In this document: positions 1 to 8,293 of the stretch, one piece after another | Position numbering within the stretch: the stretch's first letter is position 1 | Layout of the letters: each line of letters opens with the position of its first letter | Assembly: GCA_958295785.1 (NCBI GenBank) | Contig: OY282377.1 | Coordinates: 1,006,394-1,070,393, forward strand | From: an uncultured Latescibacterota bacterium | GTDB taxonomy: Bacteria; Latescibacterota; UBA2968 | Reading direction: 5' to 3' | Length of the DNA: 64,000 nt | Program-made: the position numbers and the translations under genes | The notes under the pieces: model-generated | What the model was told of the DNA's origin: nothing | Database searches by the model: none | Seen by the model: the letters and a program-made list of their open reading frames with translations, nothing else

Positions 1-2
1 GG

Positions 3-587
3 CGGGATTTTGTCGCCGATTCCGAGGATGTCCGCCGCGCCGCGATAGACGAATTGAAAAAGACGCTGGACGTGGGCAAAGCGTTTGGGGCAAAGTCCAT
101 TCGCATTGTGCCCGGCGATGGCAAACGCGCATCCATAGACGCGCTGTTGCCCCAGTTCCGAGACGCAGCGGAATACGCCGAGAAACTGGGCATTTACATG
201 GGCATTGAGAACCACGGCAGCGAAATTTCGGGCGATCCAGCCGCATGTCGGGAACTGTGCGAAAAGGTCGGGTCGAAATATTTTGGGATTTTGTACGAGC
301 CGTGCAATTTGATGGCCGCGGGGACAGACTACAAATCCGCTTTTGACGTGTTCAAAGATCACATCGTGCATGTGCATATCAAAGATGGCGATTACAACTC
401 GGAAGGCCAATGGGAACGCTGCATGCTCGGCGATGGCATCATCGATTATCGCTGGGTGTGGAACCAGGTGGAAGCCCTGGGCTATGACCGCGATTACGCA
501 CTCGAATTTGAGGTCGGGCATATCGAACCCGTGGAAACCGGCTATCGCAAGTGGTACGAGACGTGGGAAAAAGCGAGCGCGGGTTAA
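3..587 (+). CDS. Sugar phosphate isomerase/epimerase, TIM barrel (5' truncated)
   Basis: The reading frame is open to the window edge, so the N-terminus lies outside; the TTG at 54 is only an internal codon. The visible 194 residues are the C-terminal part of a xylose-isomerase-like TIM barrel (AP endonuclease family 2 fold). Family-type metal-site stretches are present: IENHGSEISGD, HVHIKDGDY and, near the end, ALEFEVGHIEP. Such proteins isomerise or epimerise sugars or inositols, and the substrate cannot be read from sequence. An HpcH/HpaI aldolase follows 83 bp downstream on the same strand, consistent with a carbohydrate or sugar-acid catabolic unit. The fold is confident, the exact activity unknown. 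Confidence 0.8.
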   Translation, partial: RDFVADSEDVRRAAIDELKKTLDVGKAFGAKSIRIVPGDGKRASIDALLPQFRDAAEYAEKLGIYMGIENHGSEISGDPAACRELCEKVGSKYFGILYEPCNLMAAGTDYKSAFDVFKDHIVHVHIKDGDYNSEGQWERCMLGDGIIDYRWVWNQVEALGYDRDYALEFEVGHIEPVETGYRKWYETWEKASAG

Positions 588-670
588 AGGCAGTGGTCGG
601 TGGCTGATGTAGCAGGTGGAAAGGAACAGGGATGGAGGGCAAGGCGGGGACTTCACGAAAGGAGATAGAA

Positions 671-1549
671 ATGAATCGCATCAATCGCGCAGTTGAACTG
701 CTGTCACGAGATCAACCCATTTATTACACGGGCGCGCATACCGGGCATGTGCTCACCTTTGAGCAGGGCGAGAAAGACGCCGCAACTTGGGCGGATTACA
801 TCAATGTGGGCATGGAACACGGTGCTTTTAATTTGGCCGGGCTGGACGAGTACATGCGCGGGTTGGTCGCAGGAGGGCCGACAAACAGCGGGCACAGGAC
901 GCCGGCCGTCATTGTCGAAGCCCCAGTGGAGGGCGCGTCTGAACAGATCGTGCGCTACAATGCGTGGCAATTTCGCCAAATTCTCGCGCGCGGTGTACAC
1001 GGCATTTTGCTCTGTCAGGCCGAATCCGCGGATGCGGTGCGCGCCTTTGTCGAATCGTGTCGCTATCCCATCAACAAAATCGGCGTTGGGCGCGGCTTGG
1101 GCACGGGTAGCCGAGGCGTGGGGTCCGAATCCCATGCCGCAGCGATATGGGGCGTCAGCCGGGACGAGTACGTCCAAAAAGCCGATCCCTATCCCCTGAA
1201 CCCAGATGGCGAATTGCTGTTGGGTCTCAAGATCGAGAATGTGCGCGGCGCGTCCAATATTGAACAAATCCTCAAAGTACCCGGCATTGGGTTTGCCGAA
1301 ATGGGCCCTGGGGATTTGAGCATGTCCCTGGGCTATTTGCACCGCCCAACGCCCTTTTCGCCCGAGATGCAGGAGATTCGGGATCGCGTCAAAGCCGCGT
1401 GTGCGGAAAATGGCATTGCGTTTCTCGAGGGGGCCAGCCCGGAAACAGTTGCATCAAAAATCGACGAGGGCGTGCGCGTCATTTCGGGCGGCAGGGAAGA
1501 AACCGCGCGGATCGGGCGCGAGCATTCGGGGCGTAGCATGCCGGTTTAA
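671..1549 (+). CDS. HpcH/HpaI aldolase/citrate lyase family protein
   Basis: The protein has 292 residues. ATG 671 is chosen over an in-frame ATG at 632 because AAAGGAGAT lies just upstream. Family members catalyse metal-dependent retro-aldol cleavage of 2-keto-3-deoxy acids to pyruvate and an aldehyde. The family signature is visible: a metal-ligand glutamate in KIEN (about 189) and the MGPGDLSMSLG loop (about 211-221) with its aspartate. The fold around IVEAPVEG and GILLCQAESADAV also fits. It probably works with the preceding sugar isomerase. Cytoplasmic, no signal sequence. Substrate not assignable. Confidence 0.82.
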   Translation: MNRINRAVELLSRDQPIYYTGAHTGHVLTFEQGEKDAATWADYINVGMEHGAFNLAGLDEYMRGLVAGGPTNSGHRTPAVIVEAPVEGASEQIVRYNAWQFRQILARGVHGILLCQAESADAVRAFVESCRYPINKIGVGRGLGTGSRGVGSESHAAAIWGVSRDEYVQKADPYPLNPDGELLLGLKIENVRGASNIEQILKVPGIGFAEMGPGDLSMSLGYLHRPTPFSPEMQEIRDRVKAACAENGIAFLEGASPETVASKIDEGVRVISGGREETARIGREHSGRSMPV

Positions 1550-1595
1550 GGGCAAAAAGCGCGAATAGACGAACCCCGTCCTGCTCCATTCCCAA

Positions 1596-1672
1596 GTGGT
1601 CAGCGGTCAGCAAAACAAGCACGTAGCGGGGAAGCGGCGGGGGCTGAAAGCTGATTGCCGATAGTATCTCGC
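1596..1672 (+). repeat. GGTCAGC/GCTGA heptamer-like tract
   Basis: The stretch carries GGTCAGCGGTCAGCAAAAC and GGGGCTGAAAGCTGATTG motifs. The same motifs recur at about 3836-3897, 8262-8290, 10385-10425, 20370-20480, 24765-24850, 36340-36690, 42035-42115 and 63891-63917, always between genes. It resembles the short tandemly repeated repetitive sequences of cyanobacteria in style. Function unknown. Confidence 0.7.
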
Positions 1673-1685
1673 CTCTCCCGTCTTA

Positions 1686-2089
1686 TACCAATTTGATTTT
1701 AAGTTGTCTGTATCCTGCCTCCCATTAGGGAGGAATGAGGAATGAGGAATGAGGAACAGACGTTCCGTAGAGATCATGCGTTGCTCGTCTCAAGCATTTG
1801 GTCCTACAGCATCGTTTGTTGCCTTTGATGCCTTCGGCGACTTACTTTTTTTCAACAGCAAAAAAAAGTAAGCAAAAAATGCCGCTCTCATGCGCCGAGA
1901 GGCTTGCACAGCGCAAAGCGCTTTTGTAGTAGCACGACAGGCTTTGGCCTGCAAGGTGGGTTGCAAGATGGATGTTGGTTGCGAGATGGACTTGCGCGCT
2001 GTGCGCGATGGCTTTATCGGAGGGTCTTTTGGGATGGCATTTTTGCGATGGCTTTTCTGAATGACTGCGTAACGGCAAGGGAATCATTT
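1686..2089 (+). repeat. Dispersed ~400-bp repeat, copy A
   Basis: The repeat begins TACCAATTTGATTTTAAGTTG and ends CAAGGGAATCATTT. Full copies lie at 3898-4296, 22171-22561 (inverted) and 61242-61658, with remnants near 15663 and 54316. Inside is a perfect hairpin, CTTACTTTTTTT / AAAAAAAAGTAAG with a short CAACAGC loop. On the minus strand an 81-codon reading frame (1842-2087) begins at the repeat terminus and is kept open in every full copy. No terminal inverted repeats or transposase are seen, so it is either a MITE-like non-autonomous element or a multicopy small gene. It fills the gap between convergent genes; nothing else is visible in 1550-2145. Confidence 0.8.
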
Positions 2090-2145
2090 GTGGGTAACAT
2101 ATCGCATCACATTAGGTCAACAGCTATTCAATTTGGTCTTACGTC

Positions 2146-3660
2146 TTACCTTTTTCCAAACGCCTCTTGAAGATACGCCAGATCGAGTTCGGGATAGAGG
2201 GGGAAACGCGCGAGGAGGGTGGCGATTTTTTTTTGGGCATTTTCGAGGACGCCATCTTTGACTTTGTATTTGATCTTGCTGAACTGACCCGCGCTTTTGC
2301 CGCGGGTGAATTTCAAGGGCCGCGCTTGGGTCAGAACATCGCCCATGATAGTGCCGATTTCGCACATTTCTCCTGCTCCCATGCCAAGGGTCGTCAGCGC
2401 GGGCGTGCCCACTCTGAGGCCGCTGGTGTACCACGGGCCGTTGGGATCAAAGGGAATGGTATTTTTGTTGAGGGTCATGCCAGCTTCGCGCAGCAGGGCC
2501 TCGGCTTGGCGACCTGTGAGATTGAAGGGCGTGACGTCGATCTGGATCAGGTGATTGTCCGTGCCGCCGGTGAGCACCGTAAGCCCCGCGTTGAGGCACG
2601 CTTGCGCGAGTGTATGGGCATTTTCGACAATTTTGCCCGCATACGCCTGAAATTCAGGGGTGCTGGCTTCGCGCAATGCGATGGCCTTGGCCGCCATCAC
2701 ATGGGGCAAAGGCCCGCCGAGCACCATGGGGCAGCCTTTATCGACCTGATCGGCAAATTCCTCAATGCACAACACCATGCCCCCTCTGGGGCCGCGCAGG
2801 GTTTTGTGGGTGGTGGTGGTGATGACATGGGCATGGGCAACGGGGTCAAAGTCGTCGCTGAAAACTTTGCCGGCAACAAGCCCGGCAAAATGCGCCATAT
2901 CGACCATCAAAACAGCCCCCACCTCGTCGGCGATTTCCCGGAAGATGCGAAAGTTCATTTTGCGCGGATACGCGCTGTAACCCGCCAAGAGAATCAAAGG
3001 GTGGATGGCTTTGGCCCGATCGCGGATGGCGTCGTAGTCGAGCAAACCCGATGCTTTGTCAACCGTGTATGCATGCGCGTCAAACATCCGCCCGGAAACA
3101 TTGATGCGATAGCCGTGCGTGAGGTGCCCGCCCGAAGAGAGATCGAGGCCCAAGAGCTTTTGATTGCCCAATTGCCTGCGAAGCGCGGCCCATGCTTTAT
3201 CGGAGAGATCAAAGGGCGATTTTTGACCCGCATTTTTCAGCGCGACATCTTGAACGCGCGCCGAGAGGATGGCCCAAAACGCGACCAGATTGGCGTCTGC
3301 GCCCGAATGGGGTTGCAGGTATGCGTGATCCGCGCCAAAGAGATCGCAGGCCAGTTTTGCGGCCAGGCTCTCAATGGCATCGACATTGTCACAGCCGGCG
3401 TAAAACCGGTGGTCGGGAATGCCCTCGGCGTATTTGTCGGTCAGCAAATTGCCCATCGCCAGTTGCGCGGCCAAAGAACAATAATTTTCGCTGGCAATCA
3501 TTTTGAGATTGGCGCGCTGGTCCGCCAATTCGGCCACGATGTTTTTTGCAACATCGGGAGATACAGACGCGACTTGCTCCAGCGCGGCCAAATAGGCGAC
3601 AAAGCCGGGGTTTGGGGTGGGATTTTGAGACAGGTACTCGGCAAGGGGACTGGTGGACAC
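2146..3660 (-). CDS. glyA: Serine hydroxymethyltransferase (long form)
   Basis: This PLP enzyme interconverts serine plus tetrahydrofolate with glycine plus 5,10-methylene-tetrahydrofolate. The start is a GTG at 3660 preceded by GAGGAGAAAACC; the frame is open for 10 more codons upstream but without a ribosome site. The 504 residues are longer than the usual ~415 and match the roughly 500-residue long form known from chlamydiae and others. The PLP lysine is K286 in [18 protein letters not shown] (about 54) and HRFYAG (about 84) are also typical. Transcription is predicted to be controlled by the ZTP riboswitch in the leader (3689-3790). It stands alone, with no other folate gene adjacent. Confidence 0.95.
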   Translation of the reverse strand: MSTSPLAEYLSQNPTPNPGFVAYLAALEQVASVSPDVAKNIVAELADQRANLKMIASENYCSLAAQLAMGNLLTDKYAEGIPDHRFYAGCDNVDAIESLAAKLACDLFGADHAYLQPHSGADANLVAFWAILSARVQDVALKNAGQKSPFDLSDKAWAALRRQLGNQKLLGLDLSSGGHLTHGYRINVSGRMFDAHAYTVDKASGLLDYDAIRDRAKAIHPLILLAGYSAYPRKMNFRIFREIADEVGAVLMVDMAHFAGLVAGKVFSDDFDPVAHAHVITTTTHKTLRGPRGGMVLCIEEFADQVDKGCPMVLGGPLPHVMAAKAIALREASTPEFQAYAGKIVENAHTLAQACLNAGLTVLTGGTDNHLIQIDVTPFNLTGRQAEALLREAGMTLNKNTIPFDPNGPWYTSGLRVGTPALTTLGMGAGEMCEIGTIMGDVLTQARPLKFTRGKSAGQFSKIKYKVKDGVLENAQKKIATLLARFPLYPELDLAYLQEAFGKR

Positions 3661-3688
3661 TGGTTTTCTCCTCGTGTGATCCAGATAC

Positions 3689-3717
3689 AAAAATAGCCCG
3701 AGCTACAAAGCCCAGGC
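3689..3717 (-). terminator. Riboswitch expression-platform terminator of glyA leader
   Basis: On the minus strand GCCTGGGCT (3717-3709), loop TTGT, then AGCTCGGGC (3704-3696) form a 9-pair stem with G-U wobbles, followed by TATTTTTG. The 5' arm reuses the conserved CCTGGGC of the ZTP aptamer. Aptamer folding and termination are therefore mutually exclusive, the standard on-switch design. Confidence 0.75.
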
Positions 3718-3790
3718 GAGCGGCTATCGGATTGGAGGGGCCGCGCTTCCCCGTGGTCAATTCCACGTTCATTCGCCAGTCGCGCAGGCC
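3710..3790 (-). ncRNA. ZTP (pfl) riboswitch aptamer upstream of glyA
   Basis: The minus strand carries the ordered conserved elements of the pfl/ZTP class: GACTGGCG (3781-3774), ACGTGGA (3768-3762), CCACGGGGA (3756-3748) and GCCTGGGC (3717-3710). CGTGG pairs with CCACG around a 6-nt loop. A P1-like helix forms between GCCTGCGC (3789-3782, one bulged T) and GCGCGGC (3746-3740). ZTP/ZMP, the alarmones of 10-formyl-THF shortage, are known ligands, and glyA is a classic target of the class. Element recognition is by eye; no covariance model was run. Confidence 0.8.
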
Positions 3791-3802
3791 ACTGTGAAAA
3801 CC

Positions 3803-3830
3803 AATATACAGAATCGCGGATCAAAGTCAA
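3803..3830 (-). promoter_or_regulatory. Sigma-70-type promoter for the glyA leader
   Basis: TTGACT (3830-3825), a 16-nt spacer and TATATT (3808-3803) on the minus strand. The expected start near 3796 lies just upstream of the riboswitch aptamer, which supports both calls. Confidence 0.65.
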
Positions 3831-3897
3831 CGGGTATCAGCGGTCAGCACATACATTGCCTTGGGGTGGATGGATGGGACTGACCACTGACCACTAA

Positions 3898-4296
3898 TAC
3901 CAATTTGATTTTTATTTGTCCGTATCCTCCCTCCCATCAGGGAGGAATGAGGAATGAGGAACAGGCGTTCCGTAGAGATCATGCGTTGCTCGTCTCAAGC
4001 GTTTGGCCTTACAGCATCGGTTGTTGCCTTCGATGCCTTCGGCGACCTACTTTTTTTCAACAGCAAAAAAAAGTAGGCAAAAAATGCCGCTCTCAAACGC
4101 CGAGGGGTGCTCTGCACAGCGCAAATCGCTTTTGTAATAGCCCGCCATGCGCTGGCCTGCAAGGTGAGTTGCAAGAGGGAGGTTGGTTGCGAGACGGCCT
4201 TGTGCGCTGTGCGCGATGGATTTATCTGATGGTCTTTTGGGAAGGCATTTTTGCAATGGCTTCTTTGAATGCCTGGGTAACGTCAAGGGAATCATT
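3898..4296 (+). repeat. Dispersed ~400-bp repeat, copy B
   Basis: Same orientation and ends as copy A, with the internal CTACTTTTTTT / AAAAAAAAGTAG hairpin. An 82-codon minus-strand frame (4047-4295) is conserved. Its terminal bases (4292-4296) supply the stop codon and last residue of the flippase gene. It fills the rest of the glyA-flippase gap. Confidence 0.8.
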
Positions 4297-5728
4297 CGCG
4301 GGGGTGGAAAAAACGCCAGCCCCACAAGATGAGGGGATAGCTCAACACAAAGATGAAACGTGCGCCAATCCCCTGTGCGGAAGTGTCGTGCAGATGGCCG
4401 GATAAGGCGACAAAAACGATGATTGCCGTGACGCATATTTTGCCCAAACGCGCGTATTCGTAGGGGACAGGATAAAACCGGCGCACAGTGAGAAAGAGCA
4501 AAACCACCATCAAAACGTGTGCGATGAGGGTGCTATACGCGGCGGCGACAAATCCGAACGCGGGCAAGCAGATAACATTGATCGCGACATTGACACACGC
4601 GCCCGTGCCCACAATAAACGGCAGGGACCCGGCGCGTCCTTTGGCATACACGCCCGCGGTGAGGATGATGTAAACCCCGTAAAAGAAAAAGGCCAGCCCC
4701 ACCAACGGGACGACCTGCACGCCTTTGAGATAGGTTTGGGCATTGCCGCCGGCAATTAGGACGATGATCTCGCGTGCAAACGCGCCCAAAATCAAGCAGG
4801 CAAAAATTCCGAACAGCGCGAAATACGTGGTGATATGCGCGCACATGCGCTGGGTTTCATCGTGCGGTTTGTCTTCGGTTTCATCTTCATCGAGCACCGC
4901 GGGCGCCCAGGCTGTGCGAAACGCTTTGACCAAAAAAAAAATCGGCAGGCCGAGTTTGTACGTGATGCCGTAAATGCCCAAGTCTTCGAGTCCGAGGAAA
5001 AAGCGAATCAGGAAGCGGTCGGACAAGCCGATGACGAGGACAGAAAGGGCCGATGGTACAAACGGCAGGCCAAAGTGCAACAAGTCGCGCAAGGAAAAAG
5101 AAGAAAAAGTGGGGCGAATCACGCGCAACCCCACGGGAAACATCACAATGAGCGCGAACAGAGAACTGATGAGATTGGCTTCAAAAACCGCGATTGGACC
5201 GCGCCCGAGATAGGCGATAAAATAAACCGTGAGACCGAGTTGCAATGTGTGTTGCACAACCCGCACAATCGCGTAGTGAAGCGACCGCTGACGCGCACGG
5301 CACACGGTGAACAGGGGTTCTGACAGCGCGTCCAAAAGGATAATGCCGGCCATCAACGCGAAGAACGCGCTGTATGTCGCGCTGCCCAACAGATGATGTG
5401 CGAGACTTTCGGCACTGGCCCAAATTACACTCGACAGGACGCCCCCCGTGGCGAGCAGCACCCAAAATGCCGAACTGAACGCGGTGCGGTGTTTGCGAAG
5501 ATCGGTTTTGCCGGACAAGAGGCGTATCAGCGCGGGATTGAGGCCGAGGGAATAAACCACCGAGCTAAATCCGATAAATGCAAATGCCAGAGACAAAATG
5601 CCATTGTCCGCGGACCCGAGATGCCGCGCATAAACCGGCACGAGCAACACAGATACCGCACGCCCGAGCAAATCGCCCATGCCGTAAATAGCCGTGTGTT
5701 GCGCGAGGGATTTGATTCGAGAAAACAT
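4292..5728 (-). CDS. Polysaccharide flippase (Wzx/MATE-like membrane protein)
   Basis: The protein has 478 residues. The likely start is the ATG at 5728 (MFSRIKSLAQHTAIYGMGD); the 25 upstream in-frame codons run through a GC-rich hairpin repeat and are not believed. About 12-14 hydrophobic segments span its length, and the N-terminal GMGDLLGRAVSVLLVPVYAR pattern is typical of lipid-linked oligosaccharide flippases of the PST/MOP superfamily. It would move undecaprenyl-linked repeat units across the inner membrane and may serve the exopolysaccharide cluster at 14-24 kb. The last codon and stop (CGC GAA TGA) are within the terminus of repeat copy B, so insertion may have changed the C-terminus. 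Confidence 0.85.
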   Translation of the reverse strand: MFSRIKSLAQHTAIYGMGDLLGRAVSVLLVPVYARHLGSADNGILSLAFAFIGFSSVVYSLGLNPALIRLLSGKTDLRKHRTAFSSAFWVLLATGGVLSSVIWASAESLAHHLLGSATYSAFFALMAGIILLDALSEPLFTVCRARQRSLHYAIVRVVQHTLQLGLTVYFIAYLGRGPIAVFEANLISSLFALIVMFPVGLRVIRPTFSSFSLRDLLHFGLPFVPSALSVLVIGLSDRFLIRFFLGLEDLGIYGITYKLGLPIFFLVKAFRTAWAPAVLDEDETEDKPHDETQRMCAHITTYFALFGIFACLILGAFAREIIVLIAGGNAQTYLKGVQVVPLVGLAFFFYGVYIILTAGVYAKGRAGSLPFIVGTGACVNVAINVICLPAFGFVAAAYSTLIAHVLMVVLLFLTVRRFYPVPYEYARLGKICVTAIIVFVALSGHLHDTSAQGIGARFIFVLSYPLILWGWRFFHPRE

Positions 5729-5774
5729 AGTTAAAGGCGTAAGATGGAAGTTTAGCCACAAAAGGCGAGTGCGT

Positions 5775-5801
5775 GTAGGGGCGATGCCCCCGTGCTCGCC
5801 C
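5775..5801 (-). repeat. GC-rich hairpin repeat (GGGCGAGCACGGGGGC type)
   Basis: The minus strand reads GGGCGAGCACGGGGGCATCG followed by CCCCTAC; GGGCGA pairs with TCGCCC. Related copies lie at 11361, 11408, 24859, 28098, 31118, 31155, 44874, 48865, 58713 and 61661, plus three inside the 91-bp tandem array at 36362. It separates flippase from sulfatase. Confidence 0.75.
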
Positions 5802-5827
5802 AAAGATACAAGACGGATAAAAAAAAC

Positions 5828-7123
5828 TCATTCAACAACCGTGCCGTATTCATTGGGAATCGGGCCAGTGTAAGTCCATGTTTCCCAAGGCGTCTCCCGA
5901 TGCGATTCTCGGACGATGGTTCGGATTTCTGAAACGAGGTCGGGATGACCGGCTGCGAGATCGTTTTGCTCGCCGATATCCGTTGCCAAATCGTAGAGTT
6001 CAACGCGCCCCTTGGGGTCGGTATGGCCTTTGGGCAAGTACGCTTTCCAATCGCCCATGCGAACCGCACTGACGCCGCGCCGCGCCCAATAGAGAAATTC
6101 GTGGGCGGGTTGGTCATCTCGGCCCATGAGCGCGGGCACCATCGAGATGCCATCCACGGGTTCGGGAATGGGAACATCGGCCAATTCGCAGAACGTGGGC
6201 AGCATGTCTTGAAACCCCGACGGATGCGCGCTATGGGTACCGGATGGGATCGTTCCCGGCCACCGTGCCACAAAGGGCACGCGGATGCCGCCTTCATACA
6301 GGCTGCCCTTTTTCTCGCGCAGTGGGCCGGCGGCGTTGAAGTGTGCGAGCGTGTTGCCAACACCATGGGGGCCATTGTCGCTCGTAAAAATCACGAGGGT
6401 GTCTTCGGCAATGCCGAGATCGTCCAGCATGTCCAAAAGCGCGCCGATGTCGCGGTCCATGCGCGTGATCATCGCCGCCTGCGTTTTCTGATCTTCCGTC
6501 CAGGGCCTGTCTTTGTAAATGTCGAGCGATGGAATTTCAAACCGGGTGTGGGGAATGGTGTACGCCAAGTACAGAAAAAACGGATTGGATTGCCGGTCGC
6601 GCACAAATTGCAATGCCTCGGTGGTGAGCAAGTCGTGGGAATACGAGTCGCCGTAGAGCATGATTTTTTGATCGTTTCGCCACAGGTGCTGCGGATAATA
6701 CGTATGGGCTTCGCGCTGGCAGTTGTACCCAAAGAAGTGATCGAATCCCTGATTGTTGGGATCGCCTTCCGAGCCGGGATACCCCAGTCCCCATTTGCCG
6801 ATGCAAGCGGTGGCATACCCGGCCTCTCTGAGCAATTTGGCGACCGTCTGCGTGTCGCATGGAATGGGGACATTGCCCTCGATGGGCAAAGCGCGATTGT
6901 CGCGCACATAACAATGGCCCGTGTGCAACCCGGTCATCAGCACGCACCGCGAGGGCGCGCAAACCGAAGACCCGGCATAGTGATCCGTGAAGCGAATGCC
7001 TTCTGCTGCGATGCGGTCGATATTGGGCGTGTAGATCAATTCCTGACCAAAACACCCCAAATCGCCATACCCGAGATCGTCCGAGAGGATGTAGATGATG
7101 TTGGGCAGGGAATTTTCAGACAT
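5828..7123 (-). CDS. Sulfatase (arylsulfatase A family)
   Basis: The protein has 431 residues and starts at ATG 7123 after AAGAGGTC. Formylglycine-dependent sulfatases hydrolyse sulfate esters. The activation signature C55-A-P-S-R is in SSVCAPSRCVLMTG, with the metal aspartates in LSDDLGYGD (N-terminal) and FTSDNGPHG (about 249-257). No signal peptide is visible, so it is either cytoplasmic or has an unannotated start. It lies directly downstream of the microcompartment operon on the same strand. That suggests desulfation of sulfated fucose/rhamnose glycans before their catabolism (inference). Cys-type maturation needs a formylglycine-generating enzyme or anSME, not in the window. Confidence 0.92.
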   Translation of the reverse strand: MSENSLPNIIYILSDDLGYGDLGCFGQELIYTPNIDRIAAEGIRFTDHYAGSSVCAPSRCVLMTGLHTGHCYVRDNRALPIEGNVPIPCDTQTVAKLLREAGYATACIGKWGLGYPGSEGDPNNQGFDHFFGYNCQREAHTYYPQHLWRNDQKIMLYGDSYSHDLLTTEALQFVRDRQSNPFFLYLAYTIPHTRFEIPSLDIYKDRPWTEDQKTQAAMITRMDRDIGALLDMLDDLGIAEDTLVIFTSDNGPHGVGNTLAHFNAAGPLREKKGSLYEGGIRVPFVARWPGTIPSGTHSAHPSGFQDMLPTFCELADVPIPEPVDGISMVPALMGRDDQPAHEFLYWARRGVSAVRMGDWKAYLPKGHTDPKGRVELYDLATDIGEQNDLAAGHPDLVSEIRTIVRESHRETPWETWTYTGPIPNEYGTVVE

Positions 7124-7309
7124 GGATGTTGACCTCTTGTTCGGGAAAAAATCGGATGTCTTCCGGAGTAATATGCGAATACCTGCGGGTGATATCGGCT
7201 TTGCTACGGCCCCCGTCCAGCGAGATTCGCGTGTCTTTTACCGGGGGCTTGCCGGCCATATCAGCGGGTCGGTCACAATTCGGTCTCGCCAGATTGCATT
7301 CTTTGTCAT
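7116..7309 (-). pseudogene. Decayed DUF433 (antitoxin-like) gene
   Basis: ATG 7309 overlaps the aldolase stop in an ATGA. It reads MTKNAIWRDRIVTDPLIW in one frame and hits a stop after 23 codons. A +1-shifted frame then gives GKPPVKDTRIS, LDGGRSKADI and RRYSHITPEDI before a stop at 7118-7116. Together these match the DUF433 order DRIVTDPxICGGKP-KGTRIS-DI..YP.LTPEDI, with one frameshift after DPLI and an internal in-frame loss of about seven residues after TRIS. DUF433 proteins are VapB-like small antitoxins. No partner toxin is visible. Coding remnant only. Confidence 0.6.
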
Positions 7310-8130
7310 TGCGCGTCTCCTCTCTTCAATTCTTCCATAACCCTGCGGGTGATTTCCGCGATGAGATCATCTTGTGAAGTTTGGGCAGTGGGCGCGCCGC
7401 CCGCGCTCAACGTGCGAATTGTGGGAATGCCGCTGTCAGATGCGGGTTGCGTTGCGGGCGCGTCCGGAATATCGCAGGCCGGGTTTGGGCCGCGCAGGCC
7501 CATGCGGTCGCGGATGGCGACCAATTTGGACACCTGTTCGGCATTGAGTTCGTTGTAACCGCCGAGTTGTTTTGCCACAAAAAGGATTTTTGCAAAATGC
7601 TCTAAGGTTTCCATTTTGTAATAGGCGTTCATCACATCCACGCCGATAGTGGTCGCGCCGTGATTTTCGAGCAAATACGCGTCGTAGTCCTTGACGTATT
7701 GCCGGATGGGTTCCGAGATTTCAGGCCCGCCCGGCGTGCCGTATTCCGCAATGGGTATGGCGCCGAGCGCGATCACCACTTCGGGCAACACACAAGCGGT
7801 GAGGGGCACGCCTGCGACCGCGAAACCCGTCGCGGTTGGCGGATGCGCGTGAACCACGGCGCGCACATCGGGACGCTGGCAATACAAAAAAATGTGCATG
7901 CCAATTTCAGAAGACGGACGCCTTTGACCGCTGACGAGCGCGCCATCCATATCCACAAGACAGAGGTCTTCCAGCTTGAGAAAGCCTTTGGACATGCCCG
8001 TCGGCGTAGTGAGAATGCGATCTTCTTCAATGCGACAAGAGATATTGCCGTCGTTGGAAGCGACAAAGCCGCGCCCGTACACGCGGCGACCGGCTTCGAC
8101 AATGTCGATTTTGGCTCGATGGAGATTCAT
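7306..8130 (-). CDS. Class II aldolase, microcompartment-targeted (fuculose/rhamnulose-1-phosphate type)
   Basis: The protein has 274 residues from ATG 8130; upstream in-frame codons run through a repeat. Zinc-dependent class II aldolases cleave L-fuculose- or L-rhamnulose-1-phosphate to DHAP and L-lactaldehyde. The catalytic glutamate is E75 (PSSE) and the zinc ligands are H94 and H96 (VHAHPP) and H157 (ENHGA). A Pro/Ala/Ser-rich linker (about 218-250) joins the enzyme to a C-terminal amphipathic helix, DDLIAEITRRVMEELKR. This is the classic encapsulation-peptide design, so the enzyme is predicted to be cargo of the adjacent shell. It is the last intact gene of the operon. Fucose versus rhamnose substrate cannot be decided. 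Confidence 0.9.
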   Translation of the reverse strand: MNLHRAKIDIVEAGRRVYGRGFVASNDGNISCRIEEDRILTTPTGMSKGFLKLEDLCLVDMDGALVSGQRRPSSEIGMHIFLYCQRPDVRAVVHAHPPTATGFAVAGVPLTACVLPEVVIALGAIPIAEYGTPGGPEISEPIRQYVKDYDAYLLENHGATTIGVDVMNAYYKMETLEHFAKILFVAKQLGGYNELNAEQVSKLVAIRDRMGLRGPNPACDIPDAPATQPASDSGIPTIRTLSAGGAPTAQTSQDDLIAEITRRVMEELKRGDAQ

Positions 8131-8145
8131 TGGGAAAGTCCTGAA

Positions 8146-8186
8146 AAGCAACCACAGATGAACACGGATAAACGCGGATGAAAGCG
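8146..8186 (+). repeat. ACAGATGAACACGGAT-type dispersed repeat
   Basis: The sequence ACCACAGATGAACACGGATA then AACGCGGATGAAAG belongs to a short family also seen inverted at 28861-28890, 44925-45005 and 58745-58782. It lies in the 163-bp gap between a shell gene and the aldolase. Confidence 0.6.
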
Positions 8187-8293
8187 GGGGGCGGGGCGAA
8201 CTGACTACTGCTTTTGGGGTTGGGTGCGAAGACAAGCACGGGGGCCTGTCCCTGCGATTGATGGGGCCGGGCGAGGGAACTGACCACTGACAC

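Noticed and set aside
1842-2087. Annotating the repeat-borne 81-90 codon frames as protein-coding genes
   Set aside because: Frame is conserved in all copies but amino-acid differences are too many to show purifying selection; kept as a finding, not a CDS.
2167-3696. 509-codon plus-strand open frame opposite glyA
   Set aside because: Antisense shadow of a strongly conserved gene; no domain, no ribosome site.
5945-7132. 395-codon plus-strand frame opposite the sulfatase
   Set aside because: The minus strand has the CAPSR sulfatase signature; the opposite frame has no recognisable fold.
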